Source of the DNA: Nocardia jiangxiensis NBRC 101359
GTDB taxonomy: Bacteria; Actinomycetota; Actinomycetes; Mycobacteriales; Mycobacteriaceae
NCBI RefSeq assembly: GCF_000308615.1
Contig: NZ_BAGB01000168.1
Coordinates: forward strand, 1 to 64,000
Length of the DNA stretch: 64,000 nt
Direction: 5' to 3'
A model generated the notes under the pieces. The model was given only the letters and a program-made list of their open reading frames with translations. It searched no databases and was not told the origin of the DNA. Position numbers and translations under genes: made by a program. Positions 1-8,679 of this stretch are shown one piece after another (positions within the stretch are counted from its first letter, which is position 1; each line of letters begins with the position of its first letter).

Positions 1-1002
1 CGGTGCATCAGCAGCCGTACGCGATACCCCTCGAGTTTCTGGCTGTGGTGGTTGTTGACGCCACTCATCACAGCCCCCTGCGACGCAGTTCACTTCTCCG
101 CGAGGGACATCCACACCGCCGCCGAATCCGCGCACACCGCGTGGAAACACCGGTGCGGTCCGCTCATCAGCGAGGACGCGATGTCCAACACCAACACCAA
201 CCCCATCCCCGCATCGGAAACTTCTCCGCCGCCGCTGTTTCCGTCCACACAGGCCAAACCCGAGGCCGCAGTCGAACACAAATTGGCGAGCCTGTACCTC
301 AGAATGGCGGTCCCGCCAGCTCTCTACGAGGGACCGGTCACCCAGGCATACGGGCGCCGCGCCGCCGACGATGCCGTGGCGGCTGCTCGGTTGTGGCAGG
401 TCCAGAACTTGGCCGCGATCACCGCGGGCCACATCGAGGGCATCGTCCTGGACGACGATCCCACCACCCAACAGCAGCTACTGGCCGCAGCGCTGGCGCA
501 CGCCTGCCACGCTGCCACGGCAGCCGGAATCACCCAGGACCACATCCAGGCCGCCCAGGAACTGGGGGAGTCGGGTGTGCCGTGGGCGCACGCTCCCGCG
601 CACCGCTACCTCGGACGGATCGAACAACTCACCACCGAGCTCGCCGACGCACACACCGGCTCAACCGTCCTGGCCATGGTTGCCGCGCAGTCACTCCAGC
701 GAGAACACCAGGCGCGCACCGAGATCACCGCACTACGTGAGCAACTCGCCCACACCGCCAGCCACCCGACCCACGCACCCGGTTCGGTCGAGGCTGGTGC
801 GCCTCGGCTCCGGGCCGTGCCGTCCCCGCAGCAGCAGCCCGTATCGGACAGCGATGTTCGCCTCGAGGGAGCGGGGATCCAGGATGCCGTCGCGGCAACA
901 GCCCTCGGGGGCAGGTCCACAGCCGGGGAGCCGGGCGTCAACCCCATCGGTACGGACACCTCTGCCGGGGTGCGATCGACGGGGCAGGAGGTGCAGCCGT
1001 GA
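1..1002 (+). CDS. Hypothetical protein of a conjugation-type module (5' end outside window)
   Basis: The reading frame is already open at base 1, so the true start may lie outside the window. Internal candidate starts are at 52 and at 181 (ATG). The first codons encode a short hydrophobic stretch (FWLWWLLTPLITAP), possibly the end of a membrane segment. The rest is soluble, Ala-rich and helical, with a Pro/Ser-rich tail. I recognise no family. The stop overlaps the GTG of the next gene (GTGA at 999-1002), so the two are probably translated together, upstream of a TraG-like ATPase. A role in an integrative or conjugative element is inferred only from that position. Confidence 0.6.
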   Translation, partial: RCISSRTRYPSSFWLWWLLTPLITAPCDAVHFSARDIHTAAESAHTAWKHRCGPLISEDAMSNTNTNPIPASETSPPPLFPSTQAKPEAAVEHKLASLYLRMAVPPALYEGPVTQAYGRRAADDAVAAARLWQVQNLAAITAGHIEGIVLDDDPTTQQQLLAAALAHACHAATAAGITQDHIQAAQELGESGVPWAHAPAHRYLGRIEQLTTELADAHTGSTVLAMVAAQSLQREHQARTEITALREQLAHTASHPTHAPGSVEAGAPRLRAVPSPQQQPVSDSDVRLEGAGIQDAVAATALGGRSTAGEPGVNPIGTDTSAGVRSTGQEVQP

Positions 1003-2192
1003 GCTGGCCGGACACACGGGCCGGGATCACCGACCCGGACCACTACACCGATATCGACGACCCGGCTGTGCGCGAGCTGTTCGCCGCGTTCGCCCACCAG
1101 CACCTGCTCAGGGAAGTCGCCCCGTACGGCGAAAATGGCAGGCAGACAGATCAATTCGAGCAGACGGCCGAGCAGCTCGACACCGAATGGGCCCAGCACC
1201 GAGATCCTCGGTTACGCCGCATGTGGGCTGACCTCAAAGACTCGGTCGACCTCTGGGAAACAGATCCCGAGCATGCCCGGGGGATAGCTGAACAACTCGG
1301 TCGCGCCCACATGCGGGGAGACCTTGCTCCCGACTCGGAGCTGTGGCTGACCGGGCGGCACGCCCGCCAACTCACCGGCCACGCGCACGAACTGCCGACC
1401 CGATCCGACCAGGACGCGGCTCGATCCCGGCCACAGCCGATCGCGCACCGCGCGGCCTTGCGCGACAGCGCCCGCGAGGAAGGCCCCGACCACCGCACTG
1501 CGGTGGACAAGACGCTCGGCGTCGCACGTACCCCAAGCAGTGCGATCAGCTTGGCGTCGGTGGATGCGGCAATCACAGCGACCGACGAACTGCTGCTGGC
1601 CGAGGAATACCTCAGCCGCGCCGAGCAGCGAGCACTACTGCTACCACCGCAGTTACGCGAGACAACCCTCCTGGACCCCGACACCCGGACTGCCCTGGGA
1701 CCCGAGGTTCAGACGCGGCTGCTGTGGCAGATCCAAGACCTGGCCGCAGAACACACCCGCACCGCCGAGACATTCACCGGCGACCCAGTCGCGGACCAAG
1801 CCACCATCGAACGACTCGACCGACTCCAGACCGCGCTGCGCTCCGCCCGCGCCGATGCGATCGATGCCGGTGTGCCCCACGACATCACCTACCGCGCCTA
1901 CCAGCGTGGACGCGACAACCCCAGCTCGGAGAACCAGCCTGCGGACCGACCGCCCGGGAACCTCGACCCGCCACAACGACATACCACCGTAGAAACGAGC
2001 CCGGAACGAAGCGGGCAGGCAACCGCTTCCACCAGCAGCGTCGGCGAGCCGGCCGCCTCGCCGGGCACGGTGATCGATGAAGCAGTCGATGCGGCACTGA
2101 CCGGTAATCGCGGCACCGACTGGACCTCACCCACACAGCATGAGCAGCAACCGGCCGAGCAAGCCGAACTCGGTGCGGAGGTCGGGTCGTGA
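999..2192 (+). CDS. Hypothetical Ala/Glu-rich protein next to conjugation ATPase
   Basis: A 397-residue soluble protein starting at a GTG that overlaps the upstream stop. It is rich in Ala, Asp, Glu and Arg, with predicted helical stretches (for example around residues 180-280) and a low-complexity Pro/Thr/Ser C-terminal third. There is no signal peptide, membrane segment or catalytic motif that I can identify. Its place between another unknown gene and the TraG-like coupling protein suggests an accessory conjugation or mobilisation role, but the sequence does not demonstrate one. Confidence 0.65.
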   Translation: MSWPDTRAGITDPDHYTDIDDPAVRELFAAFAHQHLLREVAPYGENGRQTDQFEQTAEQLDTEWAQHRDPRLRRMWADLKDSVDLWETDPEHARGIAEQLGRAHMRGDLAPDSELWLTGRHARQLTGHAHELPTRSDQDAARSRPQPIAHRAALRDSAREEGPDHRTAVDKTLGVARTPSSAISLASVDAAITATDELLLAEEYLSRAEQRALLLPPQLRETTLLDPDTRTALGPEVQTRLLWQIQDLAAEHTRTAETFTGDPVADQATIERLDRLQTALRSARADAIDAGVPHDITYRAYQRGRDNPSSENQPADRPPGNLDPPQRHTTVETSPERSGQATASTSSVGEPAASPGTVIDEAVDAALTGNRGTDWTSPTQHEQQPAEQAELGAEVGS

Positions 2193-2259
2193 AAACTCTT
2201 GCTGCACAGCGCTGTCCACAACTGTTCACAGGGGCGTCGATACTTCCTGAGGCGATGTT

Positions 2260-4122
2260 GTGATGGCCAGACAGACCCGACGCCGCACCACCGGCGCCCT
2301 GGGCGAGGAAACCTGGCTGCTGCTGGCATCTCTGGCCGTGGCGGGCCTGGTGGTGCTGGCGTGGATCGCGTTGAGCCTGGGAAGCTGGTGCGCCGGACTG
2401 CCTGTTGTCGCCAATCCGCTCATCGCTGTGCTCGAAGTGATCCTCGGCAGGCATCGATGGCCATGGCAAGCATCCGCGATCGGTGCCGTGATCGCCACGG
2501 CAGCAACAGTATTCACACTCTATGCCCGGCACCGGTGGCCGCGGCGCAGCGGCATCGACGCCGCCGCACGCACGATGGATCCACCTGCCGCGATCACCCT
2601 GGCTCGCCGCCAAGACAACGCCATCGCCGCGAAACGCCTCCTGAAGGACGCACCCAAAAAGGTCCGGACCATGGCCGGGCCACCACTGGGCAGCACCGTC
2701 ATAGGCGGGATCGAACTGTTTCTACCGGCCGAGCAGTCCCTGGTCATCGCCGCCGGGCAGCGCACCGGCAAGACCATGGCGTGGGCAATCCCCGCGGTCC
2801 TGTCCGCGTGGGGGCCGGTCCTGGCCACGAGCAACAGACCAGACCTCTACCAGCACACCGTCGCCGGAGCAGAGGAGCGCGGCACGGTGTGGATGTGTGA
2901 CCTGCAAGCAGTCACCGGCACACCGCAGTGCGGGTTCTGGGTGAACCTGCTGGCCCAAGTGCACAATCTGCCCGCCGCGCGCAAGCTCGCGGCGTTCTTC
3001 GTCTCCGCGGCCTCGGGATCGGCGACCGAGAGATCGGGCGCCAAGGTCGACTCCTACTTCGACGGCGGCGCTCAGGAGCTCCTCGGATTGCACATGTTCG
3101 CTGCTGCTTGCATCGGCGGGGACCTGTTGCACGTGTCCGAATGGCTCTCGGCGGACCAGGATCAGACTCCGGCGCTGATCCTGCGCGCCAAGGGCCACCT
3201 GGTGCCCGCGCGCCGGATCCTGGACGCGCAATCCCTCTACGCCAGACAGCGAGATGGCTTGTACGACATGGCCAGGCGATTCCTGAACACCTTGTCCGAC
3301 GAAGGGTACGCGCAGATGGTGACCCCGCCCTCGCGCACACGGTTCACCGTGTACGAGGGTGCCGACGGGATCGTCATCGACACCGCCGCAGACCCGACCA
3401 CCCATCGGCTGCCCGAATTCCAACCGGCGCAGTTCGTGACCAGCACCGACACCCTCTACGCACTGTCTATCGCCGGGCCTGACTCCGCCGGGGCCCTGAC
3501 CGCGGCGCTGGTCGGGCAGATCTTGGAAGCCGCGTTGAAGATCGCGCGATCGCGCCGCGGCGGACGCCTCGCGGTCCCGCTGCTCGCCGTGCTGGAAGAG
3601 GCCGCGAACTGCGCCCGCATCGATGAACTCCCGTCCTACTACACCTACGCTGCGGGTTCCGGGGTGATCCTGGTGACGATCCTGCAGGTGATCGAGCAAG
3701 GCGAAGACCTGTGGAGCGTCAACGGATTACGCACCATGCGCGCACAATCCATCGAAATCTTCGGCGGCAACATCGCCAACGACTCCTACCTCGAACAATG
3801 GGCCCGCCTCATCGACGACCACGACGTCGCCGACTACTCCCGCTCCGTCGGCCCCGGCGGGGTCAACCGCACCACCTCATGGCGGGCCGAACCCGTCCTC
3901 AACATCGCCAAACTCAACAAACTCCCTCGCGACCGAGCCCTGATCCGCCTGCCCGGTCACGAACCCATCCTCATCAAAAAGCACTTCTGGTGGGACAACC
4001 CCGACCTCGCCCCGATCATCACCGACTCCCTGAAGCGATTCAACAACGACCCCGCCGGCACAACCATCGGATCACCGCCACAGGACGAAAGCCCCAGCGG
4101 CACAAAAGGAACCGAACTATGA
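2260..4122 (+). CDS. TraG/VirD4-type conjugal coupling ATPase
   Basis: A 620-residue membrane-anchored P-loop ATPase. The N-terminal ~95 residues hold two hydrophobic segments (about 18-45 and 78-93). A Walker A motif GQRTGKT lies at about residues 166-172 and a Walker B-like LLAVLEEAAN at about 442-451. This layout is typical of actinobacterial TraG/TraD/VirD4 type IV coupling proteins, which bring DNA to the secretion channel. The start is a GTG at 2260 directly followed by an ATG, so either could be used. The stop overlaps the ATG of the next gene (ATGA). No relaxase or VirB4 homologue is in the window, so the element is only partly seen or degraded. Confidence 0.85.
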   Translation: MMARQTRRRTTGALGEETWLLLASLAVAGLVVLAWIALSLGSWCAGLPVVANPLIAVLEVILGRHRWPWQASAIGAVIATAATVFTLYARHRWPRRSGIDAAARTMDPPAAITLARRQDNAIAAKRLLKDAPKKVRTMAGPPLGSTVIGGIELFLPAEQSLVIAAGQRTGKTMAWAIPAVLSAWGPVLATSNRPDLYQHTVAGAEERGTVWMCDLQAVTGTPQCGFWVNLLAQVHNLPAARKLAAFFVSAASGSATERSGAKVDSYFDGGAQELLGLHMFAAACIGGDLLHVSEWLSADQDQTPALILRAKGHLVPARRILDAQSLYARQRDGLYDMARRFLNTLSDEGYAQMVTPPSRTRFTVYEGADGIVIDTAADPTTHRLPEFQPAQFVTSTDTLYALSIAGPDSAGALTAALVGQILEAALKIARSRRGGRLAVPLLAVLEEAANCARIDELPSYYTYAAGSGVILVTILQVIEQGEDLWSVNGLRTMRAQSIEIFGGNIANDSYLEQWARLIDDHDVADYSRSVGPGGVNRTTSWRAEPVLNIAKLNKLPRDRALIRLPGHEPILIKKHFWWDNPDLAPIITDSLKRFNNDPAGTTIGSPPQDESPSGTKGTEL

Positions 4123-4991
4123 CCACACCGCCGACCAACCCCGGCTCCCCGCCTGCAGTCGATACAAGAGCGCCGAAGCAGACACCGATCCCACCCAAAT
4201 ACCGCGACTTCGTCACCTTCGCCGAAAAATGGCTATTCCCCTTTGTCACAACACGGTTGGCTGAAGCCAACCGCGAACAAACCATGACCTGGTGCACCCA
4301 ATGGTGGCAACACCGCCCCGTCGCGGTACGAATCGCACACTTGCACAATGCCTTCGAGCAAGTCCGTCGCAGCCACAGCGGCAGCGCCGTATCGACCTAT
4401 CTGCTCTCCCACATCGATGCCCACTTCCGCATCATCCTGGACGCCGCGAACGGGCCACTGCACCGCTGCACACGCACCAAACACGTTGCACTGCCCCCAC
4501 TTCCGCGCGATCCGGTGCCTCAAGACTGGTTCGGGACGACCTTCAAACCGAGTGCCCAGAAGAAGCATCCACCGCGGTACGCGCACTACGCGGACTTCGT
4601 CGAACACTGGCTGCTACCGGTGACCGCCGTGCGGATCTCGGGCAACAACCGCGAAGGCCAATACACGTGGTGCCGCCAATGGTGGGCCCATCACGGAGTC
4701 GCACTGCGTTTCGCCGCCCTACATGCAGTATTCGAAGCAGCCCGCACCGCAGACGACAAAACCGCGATGTCCACTCTGTTCGTGAACCACATCGACCCAC
4801 ACATGCGCCACATCCTCGAAGCCGCGAACGGCCCCCTGCACCGCTGCACACCCGACCAGCACATCCCCCACCCCGGTCTGCCCTCCACGAATGTCCCACC
4901 CAACTGGTTCGGCCTACGTGGCGCTGCCATTCCCACCGAGGAACTGGGCTTCGGACCGGACTTCCGCGCCCTGCCAACAGTCGGCAGATGA
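4119..4991 (+). CDS. Tandem DUF4913 protein
   Basis: The ATG at 4119 overlaps the upstream stop, giving 290 residues. The protein contains the same ~95-residue unit twice, at about residues 30-120 and 155-245. Each copy carries a TWC-x-x-WW motif, a hydrophobic helix with Phe/Glu, a histidine-containing HID segment and a closing GPLHRC motif. That pattern matches DUF4913, a domain common beside conjugation ATPases in actinobacterial plasmids and integrative elements and of unknown function. Both copies keep the Trp, Cys and His positions, so both are likely folded. Its coupling to the TraG-like gene suggests a transfer-related role (inference). Confidence 0.8.
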   Translation: MTTPPTNPGSPPAVDTRAPKQTPIPPKYRDFVTFAEKWLFPFVTTRLAEANREQTMTWCTQWWQHRPVAVRIAHLHNAFEQVRRSHSGSAVSTYLLSHIDAHFRIILDAANGPLHRCTRTKHVALPPLPRDPVPQDWFGTTFKPSAQKKHPPRYAHYADFVEHWLLPVTAVRISGNNREGQYTWCRQWWAHHGVALRFAALHAVFEAARTADDKTAMSTLFVNHIDPHMRHILEAANGPLHRCTPDQHIPHPGLPSTNVPPNWFGLRGAAIPTEELGFGPDFRALPTVGR

Positions 4992-5064
4992 GCCGACGGT
5001 ACCGCGATCTCGGATCAGTGAATGGCACTGCAGTACAGAAGGATTTGTGCTTCGAATGCAGCGC

Positions 5065-5439
5065 GCGGACGGCGGTCTCGAGATTGCCATGCTCACGGGC
5101 TGGCTGAAGGGCAGCGGCACCAGTCAGCGCGGCCTCGAATCCCTCGTACTCGCCGGCCGACTCGACGGGCAGCTCCGGTTCGCGGGCTGCGTGGGGAGCG
5201 GCCTCACGATCGCTGGACGTCGTGCCATCCGAGACGCGCTCGACTGTATCGCCCGGCCGGACTCGCCGCTGGATGTGAAAGCGCCGCGTGAGATTGCGCG
5301 GTCGACTCATTGGTGCGACCCGATCGTCGCTGTGGACGTGGCCTACAGGGAGGTAACTGGCGACGGTGTGCTGCGGCAGCCTTCGTTCAAGGGAGTCCGC
5401 AGCGACGTGGATGTCGCCGAGATCGACTGGCCGAGCTGA
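5065..5439 (+). pseudogene. C-terminal fragment of ATP-dependent DNA ligase (LigC/LigD type)
   Basis: From about 5074 the frame matches the OB-fold C-terminal domain of actinobacterial ATP-dependent ligases: a GWLKGSG-like segment, then LRFAGCVGSGL, a SPLD segment, and near the end LRQPSFKGVRSD. The adenylation domain with its KxDG lysine is absent; upstream lies unrelated sequence running into the DUF4913 gene. The remaining ~120 residues could not ligate DNA. This is best read as a remnant left by recombination at the edge of the conjugation module. There is no credible start codon of its own. Confidence 0.75.
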
Positions 5440-5756
5440 ACATTCATCCGGCATCGGCTGTTTCCGGCTGGACTTCGGAATGTTTCCTCGAGATCCGACC
5501 GGATGCGACGCGGGACGCCGTTGGCTTGCGGCTTCGAAATCGAGGCCGACCTCAAGCAACTGCGGTCCAGGCGGAACGACTACGCCCATCCATCTGTGCC
5601 GGTCGCTGTGTGATCGCTGTCGGGATTATCCGGTATCGGTGTGGCACGCCGGATGGCTCGCCGAGCATTTGCTGAAACTGTCGAGCGTATGGGTAACGTG
5701 GCGGCCGCGATCAGGATGACAGGTTTGATGTTTCCGGTTGGAGCATCATAGTTCAT
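5440..5756. other. Intergenic region with no recognised gene
   Basis: 317 bases between the ligase remnant and the XRE-NB-ARC gene. Short open frames exist but have shadow-like composition and no ribosome-binding site. The regulatory region of the downstream gene is presumably here; I see no convincing promoter or hairpin. Confidence 0.4.
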
Positions 5757-7970
5757 ATGGTGGAATCAGAATTCGGTGCGGAGCTTCGACGTTTGCGTCT
5801 CACGGCGGGGCTGTCTATCCCTGTGTTCGCTGCGCGTATTCATTACAGCAAGGGCTATTTGAGCAGGGTCGAGAACGGTCGCGTAAGGGCCAACAGGAGA
5901 CTCGCGGAGATATGTGATGAGGCGTTGGGTGCTGACGGTACTTTGACTGCGTTGGTTTCTTCGGACCGAGGCGGCGGTAAAGGTGTAGCTCTCAAATTTT
6001 CGGGCCTGCCGTCGGTTACTCGACGATTCGCCGACCGGCAGGCGGAGCTGGAGGAGGTTCGCGCCGCGCTGCTGGATGGCGATACCGACGTGTGCGTGCT
6101 GACTGGCATGGCTGGGGTAGGTAAGACAGCATTGGCTTTGCGGGCTGCCTGGAGTGTTGAGGGGCGCTTTCCTGATGGGTGTGTGTTTTTCGATCTTCGG
6201 AGCCATTCTCCGGTGTTGCCGCCGATGTCCAGCGTGGATGCGCTGGATAATGTGCTACGGACGCTCGGTGTGCCGGGTGAGGAGATTCCGGCAGACCTGG
6301 ATGGCCGCGCCAATCTCTATCGTCACAGGCTCCGGGAGCTGCGTCTATTAATCGTTTTCGATAATGTCGCAAGTGTTGACCAGTTGCTTCCATTGTTACC
6401 TGGTGCATCGCAGTGCCGAGTCCTTGTCACCAGCCGCAGCCGGATGATCGCGATGGACGAGGCGACCCATGTTTCCGTGGAAGTTCTGCCGCAGAGTGAG
6501 GGGATCCGATTATTCAGATTAGTCTGTGGAGAAGCGTTGCCGCTCGATGACGAGCCCGTGGTCCGTCTTGTGGAGCGGTGCGGGAGCCTGCCGCTGGCGA
6601 TGAGGATCATCGCAGCGCGAATACGAAACACGCAGGACGAGGGTTTCGACGACATCACTCAGCGCCTGGCCGATGAATCCGAACTCATCGACGCGCTCGA
6701 GGATGGTGAGCGCAGTGTGATGACTGCGTTTCGGTTGTCCTATGGTGTCTTGTCCACCGATCTTCGCCAATTTTTCGGAGTTTTGGCCCTGATACCCGGC
6801 AACGAGATCGATCCACGCACAGCTGCCGCAGTGGCCGGTCTTTCGCTGCGTCCGACCAAACGTATGCTGGCTGAACTACACGATTCGCACATGATCGTGC
6901 GGACAGCAGGTCAATATTACGGATTCCATGACTTACTGCGACTGTTCGCCGTCGACCAGGCACTCACCGACGTATCGGTTGAGGATCGAGATGATGCCCT
7001 GAGGCGACTGCTGGACTACAGCACCTTCCAGGCAGAAGCGAGCAGCGAACTCATCGCTCCGCACCGCCGGCGCCTTGCGCTGGTATTGGACCAGTTGCCC
7101 GAGGTCACGACCGGATTCAGCGATCGACACCAGGCGTTGGCGTGGATCCGCCACGAGTGGCCCTGTCTGGTCGAATTGTGCAAGGTAGCGGCCGATCGCG
7201 GCATGCACCGCCGGTGCTGGCAGCTCGCCTTCAGCATGCGGGACTTCTTCTTCCTGGACAAACTGTGGGATCCGTGGATCCGAACGCACACAATCGCGGC
7301 AGACGCCGCGCGGGCGGCGAACGATGACCGCGCCTGGGGCACAACTCTCAACAACCTCGGCATCGCATACGCCGACCGAGGTGAACTATCGACCGCAGCA
7401 GCCCACTACAAACAGGCATACGCGGTACTGAGCCAAACAGATGATGACCATGGCCTGACGAATGCAGGGTGCAATCTCGGCTGGGTGGATTTGTATCTCG
7501 GCAATCACAGCACCGCCTTGAGCAGTCTGCGCGATGCGTTCGATTCCTATCGACGCAGCGGCTCGCGGCGAAATGCTGCCATCACGTTACGCGGCATCGC
7601 TCTCACCGAGACAGAACTGGGTTCCTACGACGACGCACTCGCCCATGCCACGCAGGCGTTGACCGAGGCCCGCGAGCTCGATCTGGAACTGGATGCGGTC
7701 ATGTCGATCAACTGCATTGCATGGGTATGTTACTGCGCAGGCCGCCTCGCCGAAGCGGCCTCGTACTACGCCCAGGCGGTCGAACAAGGCGAGCAATGCG
7801 AAACGTCCTACGAGATCGCCCGTGCGATGACCGGCCTGGGAAATACTCATGCCGCGACCGGGAGTCGGCAAGTGGCTGAGGACCTGTGGACGCGAGCCTC
7901 GGCAACCCATTCCGCCCTCGATCCGAAAATGGTAGGTGAGGCCCGCATCCAGCTACTTCATCGCGAATAG
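5757..7970 (+). CDS. XRE-NB-ARC-TPR STAND regulator
   Basis: A 737-residue multidomain protein. Residues ~8-62 form a Cro/C1-type helix-turn-helix. Residues ~95-400 are an NB-ARC/AAA NTPase with P-loop GMAGVGKT (116-123) and a Walker B-like LRLLIVFDN. The C-terminal third has TPR-like helices (NNLGIAYADRGE and similar). The order matches the actinobacterial family related to AfsR/SARP regulators but without the BTAD domain. Such proteins couple nucleotide-dependent oligomerisation to DNA binding. The ATG at 5757 is followed by GTG at 5760; no strong ribosome-binding site decides between them. It lies 0.7 kb upstream of a SEFIR-NB-ARC-TPR gene on the same strand. Confidence 0.85.
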   Translation: MVESEFGAELRRLRLTAGLSIPVFAARIHYSKGYLSRVENGRVRANRRLAEICDEALGADGTLTALVSSDRGGGKGVALKFSGLPSVTRRFADRQAELEEVRAALLDGDTDVCVLTGMAGVGKTALALRAAWSVEGRFPDGCVFFDLRSHSPVLPPMSSVDALDNVLRTLGVPGEEIPADLDGRANLYRHRLRELRLLIVFDNVASVDQLLPLLPGASQCRVLVTSRSRMIAMDEATHVSVEVLPQSEGIRLFRLVCGEALPLDDEPVVRLVERCGSLPLAMRIIAARIRNTQDEGFDDITQRLADESELIDALEDGERSVMTAFRLSYGVLSTDLRQFFGVLALIPGNEIDPRTAAAVAGLSLRPTKRMLAELHDSHMIVRTAGQYYGFHDLLRLFAVDQALTDVSVEDRDDALRRLLDYSTFQAEASSELIAPHRRRLALVLDQLPEVTTGFSDRHQALAWIRHEWPCLVELCKVAADRGMHRRCWQLAFSMRDFFFLDKLWDPWIRTHTIAADAARAANDDRAWGTTLNNLGIAYADRGELSTAAAHYKQAYAVLSQTDDDHGLTNAGCNLGWVDLYLGNHSTALSSLRDAFDSYRRSGSRRNAAITLRGIALTETELGSYDDALAHATQALTEARELDLELDAVMSINCIAWVCYCAGRLAEAASYYAQAVEQGEQCETSYEIARAMTGLGNTHAATGSRQVAEDLWTRASATHSALDPKMVGEARIQLLHRE

Positions 7971-8679
7971 GAACTGTAATAGGAGCGCGACATCCGATGA
8001 GATACCGACAATGCTGCGGTCAGCTGGCGGTCTCGGCTTGTTCGATTCTGGGAGTTCGACCGGCCATGAGAATGCGTGTCACAATAATCGTGAAGAGACA
8101 GTTGGCTGCCGTGGTGGCGATGGACTCCATTGCGGCGAAACGGAACAGGAAAACAATAATCGACAACCAGATCAAGATTCGAGTGATGAGCTGCACTGTT
8201 GTCTTCATGGAAATCCTTCACATTCATTAAAGAATCTGGGTTGACCGGTTGTGTCAACTATGAAATATCATCCACTCGCCACAGGATCGAGCGATAGAGG
8301 TTTCCTGTTTCCAACGGTTTCGAAAACCATGAAACCGCCGACAACCAGGACGCAACGGATGTCCAACCGCGACGTCCCGAGCTCAACGTTGATCGAACAC
8401 ATTTTCGATACAGTGTCCGGCGTGTTATTGCATCTGTCTTTTTCATTTTCCCGTTCAGTACCGGCCGTGCGTTTCTAAGGTTGAGATCAACATAAGGGGA
8501 CGGCTATATGTAAGCCACCTTGACGGGTTTCTGGTTTTGGGTGTGTGTACGCCCGGGTATATGACCATTCGGAATCTTCAGGCTGATTCGATTGAGTTGA
8601 GGTCTCGAGACCGTGCCATCCGGATGGGGTGCGGTCTCGACCCATGTTCCCAGGGGGATGAACACAATGGGGATGAAAA
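7971..8679. other. 709-base spacer between the two STAND genes
   Basis: Lower in GC than its surroundings. It holds one plausible small membrane-protein gene on the minus strand (8020-8208); other short frames lack ribosome-binding sites and protein-like composition. The last ~40 bases contain a GGGGA ribosome-binding site for the SEFIR gene. No RNA element was recognised. Confidence 0.45.
8020..8208 (-). CDS. Small membrane protein
   Basis: A 62-residue frame with a GAAGGA ribosome-binding site a few bases before its ATG (at 8208). The N-terminal part is strongly hydrophobic (LIWLSIIVFLFRFAAME, then a second helix with LFTIIVTRILM), compatible with one or two membrane spans, and the C-terminus is polar. 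No family is recognised. It is convergent with the XRE-NB-ARC gene and divergent from the SEFIR gene. A membrane partner of the NLR-like proteins is possible but purely positional. Confidence 0.45.
   Translation of the reverse strand: MKTTVQLITRILIWLSIIVFLFRFAAMESIATTAANCLFTIIVTRILMAGRTPRIEQAETAS

Noticed and set aside
8258..8446. 62-codon frame on the minus strand between the STAND genes
   Set aside because: No ribosome-binding site and no protein-like pattern, unlike the neighbouring small membrane ORF.
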